Shown piece by piece: positions 49,723-59,903 of a DNA stretch of 64,000 bases (position 1 is its first letter; every line of letters starts with the position of its first letter). Made by a program: the position numbers and the translations under genes. This DNA is from Timema cristinae (lineage: Eukaryota; Arthropoda; Insecta; Phasmatodea; Timematidae), in assembly GCA_039000515.1 (NCBI GenBank), contig JBCFYV010000537.1, forward strand, positions 1 through 64,000, given 5' to 3'. Under the pieces are notes generated by a model. That model was not told where the DNA came from. It saw nothing but the letters and a program-made list of their open reading frames with translations, and ran no database searches.

Positions 49723-49966
49723 AACAGATTCTGATTGGCAAAACTTCATTAAAACAATGCATCACTATGACAACCACCATTTTGACTTCTAGATAAAAGT
49801 TATTAGCTACTTAAACCTCCCGATAAAAATGTGGTGGATAAATACATTTTATCTAGCAGATAAATGTTATCTGGCAGTCTTAAGACACACTTTTAACTTA
49901 TCCACTAGATATAAATAATTATCTATCAGATTAATATTTATCCAGGAGTCATAAGACCGGCCTTAA

Positions 49967-50640
49967 ATAAATGATCATACATCTTAAATCAACTTAGAGG
50001 ATACAGCACATATATTTTAATTCTCTAAATTAATAGCTAAAATATTTTAAGTAAATGCATATATTTATGTTGGTTCACCAAAGGAAATAAGCTTCCCCCA
50101 TGTTATGTTTTGGTGTAGCACTGAACTTTTAAGTACCATATTGAAATAGCTACAAATGTATAACAAGGTTGAGTTAATTATGAAAAATGAGTGAAAAGTG
50201 TGTGGTTGAAAAAACAAAAAACACAATGGCAGTTTAAATTGCAATTCATTAAGTTAATGTTATAATATAAACATTAAAAATGTTGAAGATGAGAAAATAT
50301 TTACTATCCCTAAGTCTGTATTAGGCCTACATAGATTCCAAAAATAGTTTTATAACCCCTATTAACTAGCACATTAATAATTTAAAAACATGTTATTCTA
50401 CACTTCATTTTCTAAACAATACTAACTATTTTAGATGATAATTCACTAAACAACGTTTCTAAATCATATGGGGTTTAAAATTTAAACATGTTATTTTGTT
50501 TTAATGTAATTATAGGTATTTTTCCTTTTTTTTATCTTTAACATCTTGAGTAATCATTTGAACAAAAAATAAGTTGTTTTACATTACTTGTATTACATTT
50601 ACTATTCAGAAATGCCTCAAAAAGTTGAAATTCAATACTA
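49967..50640. other. AT-rich DNA, nothing recognised
   Basis: Intron-like sequence without exon or repeat signatures that I can name. Confidence 0.5.
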
Positions 50641-50647
50641 TGAAAAC

Positions 50648-50718
50648 TATACTGTATGTGGATTCAAACTCCAGACTTGTTGGCTTAACACGCCAATGAG
50701 TTACTCAGGAAATGTCCA
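50648..50718 (-). repeat. tRNA-derived SINE head remnant
   Basis: The minus strand reads GTAACTCATTGGCGTGTTAA, GCCAACAAGTCTGGAGTTTG and AATCCACATA. The A-box and B-box spacing (TTGGCGTGTTAAG ... GAGTTTGAATCC) is that of a tRNA-like head. There is no cloverleaf 3' half or tail. It is probably an old SINE. Confidence 0.5.
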
Positions 50719-51360
50719 AATTTGAGATACATTCCTCCATATGCCTTTTCATGACTCCAGTTGTAAGTCATTTGACAGCTCAAATGATAGAATAGCGGCT
50801 CATTAAGCAAAGTAAATGATAAACATTTTATTGACTTTAAATTATTTGTAAAAATAAAGTTCACTAGCTTTTCTTGTGTTTACATTGTATCCTTTTTACA
50901 CCAGTATTGTATTCTAGCTAGATGTTAGTGAATCATTTAGTCTTCCTCCTACCTTACACTTCCCACAATACACAGTATACTTAGGACATAATTTTATAGT
51001 AGATTGTTTTTTTAAATTTTGAATGAATGAAATCTCATCTTGAAAAGCCTGTCTCAAGGCCGATTAACTTGGAAGTTGGATAAAAGATTGTGCTCGAGCT
51101 AGAAAACATATCAAAGTACAGTTTTCTGCATTCTTTCCCTAACAACAAGGAAATCAATATCAATTTAGTAGCTAATCTATTTTAAAATAATTAATTTTTA
51201 ATTTCGTTTACCTGATTAAACAGTTTCACTTGTCTCAATTCTACTTTTTTTAAAGAAGAAAAAAAAAATTAAAAACAAGATGCCTGGTTCAAGCTATATT
51301 CCCTACCTAAACTTAGTGTTATATGGGAGAATTTAAAGTTAAAACAGATTTTATTTTTTA
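50719..51360. other. AT-rich DNA, nothing recognised
   Basis: No exon or named repeat seen. Confidence 0.5.
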
Positions 51361-51369
51361 TCAACATAT

Positions 51370-51475
51370 TTTAATAACTGTTCAGGTTATATGCATATAT
51401 GATAGTTACTCTAATGGGGTAGGGATGAGGATGGACATTATAAATCTCATCAACTGGTTGTTTGAATAGAAGAAA
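51370..51475 (-). repeat. Degraded SINE tail and part of body
   Basis: On the plus strand, TAATAACTGTTCAGGTTATA, TGCATATATGATAGTTACTC and TAATGGGGTAGGGATGAGGA follow the order of the reversed type A copy at 45.48 kb (tail ACCCGTTCGGGTTATACGCA, then CTAATGTG, then GGGGTGATTGTGAG). Divergence is high. Confidence 0.45.
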
Positions 51476-52570
51476 AAGTTATAGAAATGCATTTCCTTGT
51501 AGAACTTATATAATACAAATAGTTTAGTGTGAAAATGTGTCAAGTACAAATTAGTAGAAAAATGTACAATGTACACAGTAAAAATAGTTACTTATTTACC
51601 TTATATTTCTAGAAGGAGGAAGAAATTGTTCTATAGATCAAGGTCACCATCAAGTTAGTAACTGTGTTTTAAATGAACAGAGAATTGACAATGTTGTTTA
51701 TAGCTATAATCCACTTGGAATATCAAATTGAGTCATAAATAATTTTCCAACTAATAATAACAAGTATATTTCTAAACATGATATAATGATTTATTATAGC
51801 TATTATTTTTCCTCCAATTTAAAAAACAAACAAATTATTTCACTTTTTGAAACATGTTATTTTCATTGTAAAAAAAAAATTTAGTATTCTATTTATTGAA
51901 AAGATGATTTTGTATTTTATTCATATCAAAATTTATTTTCATTCAGACTTTTTTTTGCGAATCAGACTAACCAACTTACAGAAAAAACTTGATGACTTCA
52001 AAATCCTTAAGTAATAAATATGCTTAGCAATTAGTGAATAATTTCTGCTGTAGACTGTTCTTTCTATCATTAATACACATACCAATTATATACGTGAAGT
52101 TTCATGAATATGTAATGAGTATAAAAAATAGGTACACCCCACATAAAATATATACTATGTAATGAACCAATGACATAAAAATGTTTAAAAACATGGTCCC
52201 TATGGATAAAATCAAGTTTCCTAAATAGATAGGTGATTAATTTATTAGACATATTTTAAAACAAAGTAACTACATATTGGGGACTTTCAAAAACAATATT
52301 TACCAATATGTTTTTAAATATTAAATTTGTAAACTATAAACTAAGAGAAAGATATATTTGAAAAGTAAATATGTTTAGCTTTAACTACACATTTAGTTTC
52401 CATCATAAAAGTTTTAATAACCCTTTAATAGTAATAACTAAATATCACTTGCAATCTACTTGTGTGAACTGTATTAGCAATTAATTTTGAAGTTAATTAT
52501 GTTTTAAAAAATTTATTTTATAAGCTAAGAAGACAATATGAACAAACAATAAATAGTATATTACAAGAGG
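51476..52570. other. AT-rich DNA, nothing recognised
   Basis: No exon or named repeat seen. The 60-codon minus frame at 52,070-52,252 has no domain. Confidence 0.5.
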
Positions 52571-53043
52571 CAGAGCCGGCCTTAAGAAGGAACAAACACG
52601 GAAACTGCTCCTGGCCCCGCGCTAAGGTTAAAAAAAATTACAAACGGAAAAATAAAAATAAAATGATAATTTGTATCTGATCTTCACCATCGCCACATTG
52701 ACTCTCTGCCCTCACATAGTCCCTCCCACGGCCCTGTCGCTGTCATCGGAGAAGTTTTGCCTTGCTTGCTACCGCCCTGATGACTCATACTCCCCTCCCA
52801 ACCGCCATCCCAGCTCCGTGTCACTACATTCCACTTCAGTTTCAGTCGTCATTGTCAATTAGACCTGTGCTGTGTTTGTTTACTTAGCTGCAGTTTACGT
52901 AGTTGAGTTTCAGTTCAATAAACAAAATTCGCATATAGATGATATTGGTTAAAAATAGGCCAATCTGGATGCCTTTTACAATGAGGAGCCTCACATTAAT
53001 ATACGATGTATAGGGGCCCCTCACAGGATTTTCTCAGGGCTCT
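52571..53043. mobile_element. Probable hAT-type deletion derivative
   Basis: The left end GCAGAGCCGGCCTTAAGAAG with CTCCTGGCCCCGCGCT and the right end GGGGCCCCTCACAGG with TTCTCAGGGCTCTGC are inverted at their tips (GCAGAGCC against GGCTCTGC) and carry GGCCCC near both ends, as many hAT elements do. The interior is GC-richer than its surroundings. Its 63-codon frame (52,671-52,862) has no domain. I could not find a convincing 8-bp target duplication. Confidence 0.5.
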
Positions 53044-53680
53044 GCAACTGCTAGGCCATCCCAAGAGGGTTCAACTTACTGAGAAGAATTTACTTATTGC
53101 CAAATATTAATGGTCGATGAACATATAGTATTTATTTTATTCATCATTGGATATTATATTAAGTTGGTTGAAATATACTAAGCTAAGTAATGGTTTAAAT
53201 TAGTAGGGATAGCCGTACACTTTCTTGAGCAATACTGGAGTAGAAATCGTTTTGAATACAACATAAAAAAACAGAGAAAGAAATTTTTAAAATACATTCT
53301 TTTGATACCAGTGATAACTTGTTTAAATCCCTCAACAAATAAATTTGAAAAACTTCACACCTAAAGCTATGAAACTGACCAATCAAAATATAATACAATC
53401 CAACAGGCTCCTTACCTCAACTCTTAGAAACACTATCCTTCACACCAGTACACTAAATATTCATTAGGATGTCACAATAATAATATATACTAGAGTAGAC
53501 TCTCGATTTTTCCGGGTAATTGAGGGGAGAGGAAGCAAGAATATTAAAAATTACAGTTTATACAAAAAAAAAATTTTTTCCTGTTTATACAGCCCAGTAA
53601 ATCTAGAGTCTAATGTATTGTTACACAAATGTTTTAGTTTTTCTATCTATTTAATCCAAGTGCTGCCATATGGGGTAAGG
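53044..53680. other. AT-rich DNA, nothing recognised
   Basis: No exon or named repeat seen. Confidence 0.5.
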
Positions 53681-53689
53681 GCGTTTTTT

Positions 53690-53882
53690 TATCTGGTATA
53701 ATTTTGGGATATCCATATTTTTAGTTAATTTATTATTACCAAAAGCTCATGTTGAAGCCCCCGTTTCAGGCTCTATAATTTTAGCTGGTGTTTTATTGAA
53801 ACTATGGGTTATGGGTTTGCTTCGGGATTATATTTAAAAAAATTAGTTTCTGTTTCAATTTATAGTTTATATTATAATTAGT
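53690..53882 (+). pseudogene. Nuclear mitochondrial insertion (NUMT) of nad4
   Basis: NADH dehydrogenase subunit 4 is a membrane subunit of respiratory complex I encoded in mitochondrial DNA. With the invertebrate mitochondrial code (ATA = Met) the frame reads MSMFLVNLLL and then [18 protein letters not shown] from 53,739. That is the strongly conserved ND4 transmembrane segment that carries a proton-channel Lys and His. After VLLKL a small indel changes the frame, and GLLR with an (I/V)YLK-like continuation follows near 53,816-53,840. Recognisable similarity spans roughly 190 bases. The segment is surrounded by nuclear repeats and is frameshifted, so it is a decayed insertion and not a functional gene. 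Confidence 0.85.
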
Positions 53883-54299
53883 ATTGATTTATAAGAACTT
53901 GTCTTAAAAAATTCTGGCTTTGACAATTATTATGAACCTTGCAAATAAAAATATTGACAGTAAAATACTCAATTTATGTAAATTATTTAATTTTGAGCTG
54001 ATATTTACATTAAAAATCAATATTCATTATTGTAAAAAATCTTATGTAAGCCTAGTTGAATTGTAGGTTGAGATATAACATAATTAACTAAATATTACAA
54101 ACAAATGCATAAAGTGTTAAATAACCAAAATATAATATTCTTTCAAGTATAAACAACAAAAAATATCTAAACTTGGATTAAGCTTCAAGAATTTTCATTT
54201 ATTTGATTGACGTTTGCTTCAAAATTAAAAAATGAACCATCACACACCTTTATTATAGACTTAATTCATCCTAACTGGAAAACAAATTTAGATGCTCAG

Positions 54300-54555
54300 A
54301 GTCAACCTTGAAATTCCACAAGAACAACCGTTTAACACTCTCGCTGTAGACTAACTGCCGATGACAGGGAATGAGGCTCAAACCCGTCAAGAGTAATGAG
54401 TTTTTTGTTTTTTTTAAATAATTCTCACTATCCCTTCATGCAAATGTGGGTATTTTTCTACATTCAAGCGTTCTAATCTCCAATTCATTATCGTAATTAG
54501 TACATATGTGTATAGCCTGAACAGTAGTAGGAAGTGGTGCAAAAAAAAAGTTTAA
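54300..54555 (+). repeat. SINE, body type B, clean reference copy
   Basis: Degraded tRNA-like head: CTCGCTGTAGACTAACTGCC, GATGACAGGGAATGAGGCTC and AAACCCGTCAAGAG. The body is AATTCTCACTATCCCTTCAT and GCAAATGTGGGTATTTTTCT. The tail AATTAGTACATATGTGTATA, GCCTGAACAGTAGTAGGAAG and TGGTGC ends in A9 (about 54,540-54,549). It is the unsmeared counterpart of the copy at 3.93 kb and of the minus-strand copies at 41.0 and 42.2 kb. Confidence 0.65.
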
Positions 54556-55889
54556 TCTGTATTACCGCTACTTTAGGTGATGAAAGTTCCTCTTTAAAAA
54601 TGTCTGTATATTAATTTATTATTGTTCTATAAAAAACGATGTGTACACCAGTATCATTCGGGTTGGTCTGCTGCTAGCACTACTAATTTAAACCACAAAT
54701 TAATGCAATTTGTAGATATAAGCTGCACCATGTCAAAAGACTTCTTAATGTCAAAATATACAGATCTATAATTATGTTGATTTAATTATACATAAATAAA
54801 AGCCTCTTATTACTGTTTTATACATAGAAAAGAGTTCAAGAAGTCTGATTTTGAGCTCATTGGATCCAACATATCTTAAATTTATACCCTATAAATCTTC
54901 CTGGTGTAAATTTGTATAGGTAGGTTTTTAAAAATGAAAACCAATTTACAGGGACACAATTTATTTCATTAAAAATATAATTTTTTGTACAAAATATGTA
55001 TATTTTATTAATGTATTTTGAGATTCAACTAGAAGAGAACAGCAATGACAACAAAACTAAAACAACTTGCATATAAAACACAATGAAACACTCATTAAAT
55101 AACTAAATTTATTCTAAGTCAATCAATTTGACTGATTTGAAAAAACAATTTAACGTATAATATAATTTTAAACAAACTTGTACTACAGCAATCAAATATT
55201 TGTACATTATAAATTTCCTTAATACCATGTATGGTTCTATCAAAATACTGAAAATAAAATGATAATCTTCTAAAAGAAATATTGATGTTTTTAAACCACA
55301 GGACATATTAAAAAACGGAAATTGTAAGGAGAAAATAAATGATAAACTAGTGAGTTAATAAAAAAAAAGAAGAAATCTACCTGCTTTGAAAGAATGAAGG
55401 TACTTTTGGAATCACCCTTTACATCTTTTTCTATCTTTCTTTAGCAGAACATCAAATAAACTTTTTTCATAAAACAGTATTAACCTTTCTGTGAAAATGT
55501 GTGTTACATCTTCTGATAGAAGAAATATGTCACCATTTTGTGTTGGCATCTATCTTTAATGCTGTTCCCTTTTCCCAGATAGGATTTCTTCCATTTTTTT
55601 AATAATTAGTTTATTTTCTAAGAATATTTTTTATCATTTTGCATTTTTCCTTATTTTCCATTTTTTATATATCATTCCAACCAATGAGCCATTACTTAAA
55701 ATTTTGAAATGATAAATAATTGATATAAATAGTAATTGGAAAAATAAATGGTATATTAACACTTTAAAAAAAAATTAAGTCTTTTAGACAGAAATATTAT
55801 GCTTTATATGTTGCAGAAATATTAATATGGAACATTTAAAATTTAGCAATTTTTATATAGCTCAGTATGTAGATATATATAAAAACTAA
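54556..55889. other. AT-rich DNA, nothing recognised
   Basis: Intron-like sequence. The 65-codon minus frame at 55,109-55,306 has no domain. Confidence 0.5.
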
Positions 55890-56453
55890 CTAATTAGTGA
55901 TGAGGAAAGTATCAAAATGTGAGAAAGATATTTTGATGAATCATAGAAGACTCAGCAAATTAGATGGACTTAATATGGAATCAGAACCAGACAAGGGTTT
56001 TTTCCCCCAATTTGTTTTTTGACTAAAGCAATAAAAAAAATTAAAATTAGAGAGTGGATAGGAGAAAAATGTTTAGTGATGCTTATTGTAGAGGACATAT
56101 GCATTTGGGGTTTTTAGCAACGATCAGGTACAGGCTAAAACTGACACATGGTCAAATGCATCAAAAGGGACTATGGAATAATATTTAGTCAAGAAAAGAG
56201 TGAAGTACTAGTATTGAGGAGAAATTTGCAGTTTGAGGCACAAATTAATTAAGGGAAAACCGATAAAAATAGCAGAAAAGATAAAATACTATAGCAAAAA
56301 ATAGAAAGGAATAGATGATTAAATAAGCAGAACCAAGCTGGAGGAAATCTTTATGCACAGGTAAAGATCTGATATGGAACAGAAATGTACTTTTTAAAAT
56401 GCAAGAAGGCTTTTTATGAAACATATTATACAACAATAGTGAGCAGTCCTTGG
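55890..56453 (+). pseudogene. Non-LTR retrotransposon reverse transcriptase fossil, part 1
   Basis: Frames with stops and shifts spell pieces of a LINE reverse transcriptase. LISDEESIK with ERYFDE (55,893 onward) resembles the linker after the endonuclease. TRQG (about 55,990) resembles the RQG(x)VLSP block. MLIVEDICIWG (from 56,079) corresponds to the catalytic YADD block with the first Asp changed to Glu. DYGIIFSQEKSEVLVLRRN (from about 56,170) is the block after it. Large parts of the palm are missing between them. The family is an insect-type endonuclease-RT LINE (RTE or Jockey-like); I cannot decide which. The reading continues after the MITE and after the hAT element. Confidence 0.7.
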
Positions 56454-56655
56454 GCTTGTTTCATAGTCAGAATTAGTACGCCTCAAGTGCAGCGCTATAC
56501 TAAATACAAGACGACACCTATCTAAGCTCAAACGAAATGAGCCAGATTCGGATATGGGGACTAAACCATTTCATTCTGGTCTAGGTAGGTGTCGTCCTGT
56601 ATTTAGTATAGCGTCGCACTTGGAGGAATATTAATTAGTTGACTATGAAACTGGC
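56454..56655. mobile_element. Short foldback MITE inside the LINE fossil
   Basis: The left arm GCTTGTTTCATAGTCAGAAT, TAGTACGCCTCAAGTGCAGC, GCTATACTAAATACAAGACG, ACACCTATCTAAGC matches the reversed right arm (GCCAGTTTCATAGTCAACTA, then CCTCCAAGTGCGACGCTATA, CTAAATACAGGACGACACCT, ACCTAG). Arms are about 75 bases around a spacer of about 50 bases. No coding capacity. Exact ends and target duplication are not resolved. Confidence 0.75.
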
Positions 56656-56819
56656 AACTTGAATAATGAAAAAGAAAGATGAAAGTAGAATATAAGGAGT
56701 TGAGATGACATTTGTAAGGGAAGGGATGGCATGCAAAACAAGAAAATACAGAATCAGGAATGAAGGCATAGGAAAAATAGTGAGTAGATGGATTACAAAA
56801 TAAAATATAAGGTCAAGAC
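56656..56819 (+). pseudogene. LINE fossil, part 2, with hAT target site at its end
   Basis: Between the MITE and the hAT element, the frame RIRNEGIGKIVSRWITK (about 56,752 onward) resembles the segment of LINE proteins that precedes the C-terminal WxGHVxR block. The last eight bases, GTCAAGAC (56,812-56,819), are the left copy of the hAT target duplication. Confidence 0.6.
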
Positions 56820-59645
56820 CATTGGTGTGCCGTCAATGGACTAGTAGGACTAGGCTAGTCCCCAGACTTTTTAGTTTAAACTATTTGGAGTTAAATTTCC
56901 ACGGGAAATAAAAGCATAAAATAACATATATTCTGAGTCTCAATTTGCGTCACAATACTCAACGATATGCTCGCTATTTTTGAACCCTCCCCCCCTCCCC
57001 ACCCAACCTACAGTGACAATACACTCACATCAGAAGCGCTGTCACAATACTCAATGATATTTGCGCGGCCCCCTTTCTCCTCTCACAACTAGCAGCATAA
57101 CGATCAAGTCCCTTTTCGGCTCTTACTGGGGAGAAAACGGTTAAAGCCAGCCTAGTCCATATGTATAATAAAATATATGCAAACGCTTGGCGTTCTTTCA
57201 CAAGTAAATGTAATTTATGTTTGCTTCTTATAAGTAGTAGTGTTGTGGTTGCTAAGTTATGTAATTTTTCCCATTAATGAAAGAGATCTTGTGAAGTGTT
57301 AAAATGTTCGATTGTCAATTTAGTTTTACAGTGTTTGGAAGTGTGAAATATGGAAGGGGACTCAGATTTGAAAACTGTCCCCTCACAAAAAAAGCTTGGG
57401 GAAGGGACCTGAGACAAGTAGCAGGGTTAGTGAAGGTAGTTCAGTGGGATGTAGCAGTGTCGATCACCTTTCACAATGCTGTGTTCTCGACCCATTATTC
57501 GCAGTTTCGTTTGGAGCCCTCACTTTTGAATAAAAGCAGAAAAAAATAATGAAAGTTAGGCCAACTCTAGACATTTCTGTTATAACAAAAATGAAATAAT
57601 ATACACGTAATTTCAAAAGAGAATATTATACTTCTTCAAAATGGTTAACTGAATGTAAATCAAAGCCCCGATGCACCATGAAAAGACTCACTCACACCTA
57701 TCCGCAGCAACTGAATTAAAATTTTTCGAAAAAACATCATAGATTTTAAACTAAGTGAGCAAAAAGGCTAGACATTTTAAAACATAATACAGAGGTTTGT
57801 TCAAACCGGAACTAATGAAACAATTAAATGGTGTGTGCTGTTTTTTGGCTAAACAAAATCTGCCATTCAGAGGTCACGACGAACAGGAGATTCCCTTAAC
57901 CAGGAAACTATATTGAACTAATGCAGTTACTTTCTAAATACAATAGTAAATTAGATTTTCATCTCCAAAGTAGGGGGGTGTTTAAAGGAACCTCCAACAA
58001 AATTCAAAACAACATCAATGAATATGCTAGTGATTAATTTTGGATAAGATAAGTCAGAAATAAATGATGCATTTTTTCTAGCAATTATTTTAGACGAAAC
58101 TGCGGACATTGCAAAGCTCTTTCAACTTTTGACAGTCCTCGATATGTGAAAGATGATAACATTTATGAAAGATTTATTGGTTTTTCAGATGTCAGCAGTG
58201 ATCGCACTGCAATTGTTTTAAGTAAGCATGTTTTTTAAATCTTCTCTCCTTTTAATTGTGAGCAAAAGCTTATAGCACAAGCGTATTGTGGAGCCGCTAC
58301 ATTTTCTGGACATTTAAATGGCGTACAAACGCTTGTGAAAAAGAGGTGCCCAGGTGCACTCTTTATCCACTGTTATACTCACAAACTCAATCTTATTCTT
58401 TATCAGTTTGTGAATCATATAATAGAATGCAAGATATTTTTAAGACATTGAGTGGCATCCCAAATTTATTCTCACATTAATCAAAATTAATTAATTCTCT
58501 TAATCAATCTGAGATAAAGAAGCAGTTTCCAAGAGCTGCCAGTACATGGTGGGATTACAATTCCAGAATTGTGAACACGATGAATGAAATTAATACAGAG
58601 CTTGTACAGTTTTTTGAGAATATTACTGAAAATCCAGATAGATGGGATACTGATGCTTTCGTGACTGCTAAAGGATATGAGTCATCATTGAGAAATATCA
58701 ATTTAGCCTTTCTACTGAAGGTTTTCAGTAAAATTTTTCTCTTTCACTGACACATTATTAAAAATTCTTCAAACCAAAACTTTCGATGTGAAATACTGAC
58801 ATGGAAGCTCCTAAGAAGATACGTAGAGAAGATGACTCATTGAATCCCAGAAATAAATATGTATATCTTTATAATGAAATGATTGACACAATGGTTGGGC
58901 AAATGGAGCTGAGGTTTCAAGATCTTAATGAGCTGCAATTTATTGAGCTGCTAGATTTTTAAAAAAATTTAAAGCTTCTACTCTCGATTTCCTAACAGGT
59001 TCTTGTTGTCACTTCAGTCAAGCTCCGGTAGTCTTTTCAATTTTCGCAGGTTTTGAAGTGAATTAGTTTACCAACTACCAGACTTTTCAGATAAGGCTGG
59101 AACTGAAATTAGGAAGTTCCTGGAGGAAACAGATTTAGCAGAAAAAGCATTCAACAATACCAGTGAGCACATCCACTGTTGTTTGAAATAAATTAAGACG
59201 ACTGCGTAACACCCATTGTGAAAATATGCTCTCCACACTTTCTCTGTTGTCAGTTGAAAAAGGTTTGCTAGATTAACTGCAGAGTCAAAAATCATGCTAT
59301 GATGCTGTTATAGACTAATTCATTCAAAAAGGTTTACAGAAGGATCACACTAATATATACATCTAGGCAAGAATCCACTATTAATTTTTTATTTTACTTA
59401 TTTATTTGATAATTTTTATTCATGTTGTTTAATTTATAAATTTATTTATATATTTGTTTGTATATTCCATGTCTAAATATTGTGAATCGGTTGAAGAGAG
59501 CTAAATTGCGTGATCTATGACCTGTAAAGTGTATTTGCTAAGTTAACATATTGTATATTATATGGAGAGTATTCCTCTTTAGCCCCATAATGGAAGGTGT
59601 TCTTCGAACATAGTCCTCTTTAAGAAAAGTCACTGCACGCCACTG
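56820..59645 (+). mobile_element. Complete but inactive hAT transposon, 2.8 kb
   Basis: The left end CATTGGTGTGCCGTCAATGG and the reversed right end CAGTGGCGTGCAGTGACTTT agree at 14 of the first 18 positions and fit hAT termini (CAGTGGCG). Flanking 8-mers GTCAAGAC (56,812-56,819) and GTCAAGTC (59,646-59,653) differ at one position, as expected for an old 8-bp target duplication. Inside is one degraded transposase in plus orientation. The element sits within a LINE fossil, so it inserted later. Confidence 0.85.
57343..59310 (+). pseudogene. Degraded hAT transposase (ZMYM1/DUF4371-like)
   Basis: hAT transposases cut and paste DNA using an RNase H-like DDE domain split by a helical insert. From 57,351 an N-terminal frame begins MEGDSDLKTVPSQKKLG. 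Then WLTECKSKPRC (about 57,640) resembles the zinc-finger part, and CCFLAKQNLPFRGHDEQ (about 57,837) the family's entry block. ILDETADIAK (58,087 onward) carries the first catalytic Asp. AQAYCGAATFSG (58,275-58,310) matches the block where a second Asp is normally found, but here the codon reads TGT (Cys). GHLNGVQTLVKKRCPGALF and HCYTHKLNLIL follow. AASTWWDYNSRIV (about 58,538) and a weak C-terminal dimerisation part (KLRRLRNTHCEN, LSVEKGL, about 59,190-59,275) complete it. Many frameshifts and stops make it non-functional. Confidence 0.85.
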
Positions 59646-59903
59646 GTCAAGTCTAAGCTAATGGTCATATTTCCAGAAAGGATGAAAGATGATTACCAAA
59701 GAAAGTGTTAGCACATATATTGAATGAGAACAGACCAAGATGAAGTACAAGAACTAGGTGGATGGACATGATAAAAAAAAACTATGTAGAAAGAAGAGGA
59801 AAACTGGTTTCAATAGAAATACAAGTAAATCACACAGAAAGAAACTGGTGGAGATGCTTCATATGTCGACCCATAGAAGATCAAAGGAACAACGATTGAT
59901 GAT
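59646..59903 (+). pseudogene. LINE fossil, part 3: C-terminal end of the RT protein
   Basis: After the right target duplication GTCAAGTC the frame resumes ANGHISRKDER, LPKKVLAHILNENRPR, TRTRWMDMIKKNYVERRGK, and ends NWWRCFICRPIEDQ before a stop near 59,901. This is the usual C-terminus of insect endonuclease-RT LINEs (GHxxRM, RPRxRWxD, WRxLxxRP). Two in-frame stops are present. Together with parts 1 and 2 it shows that one LINE copy was interrupted twice. Confidence 0.8.

Larger units (their letters stand above)
48847..49962. mobile_element. TTAA-flanked terminal-inverted-repeat element, 1.1 kb, non-autonomous
   Basis: TTAA at 48,843-48,846 and at 49,963-49,966 flanks the element. Inside, the left end GGACCGGTCTTATGACTGTC matches the reversed right end GGCCGGTCTTATGACTCCTG, apart from one extra A and a few changes. 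AAATAAATATT follows on the left and GATAAATATT on the right. Further subterminal inverted pieces include CTGCCAGATA against TATCTGGCAG. TTAA target duplication suggests mobilisation by a piggyBac-type transposase. No transposase is encoded, and the 60-codon minus frame at the left end is incidental. The middle contains a direct duplication (next two entries). Confidence 0.7.

Noticed and set aside
52671..52862. 63-codon Ser/Pro-rich open frame as a small gene
   Set aside because: It lies inside a probable hAT deletion derivative and shows no domain or splice context.
57304..57549. 81-codon open frame as an intact small protein
   Set aside because: It is in a different frame from the recognisable hAT N-terminus that begins near 57,351, so it is a shadow of the degraded transposase.
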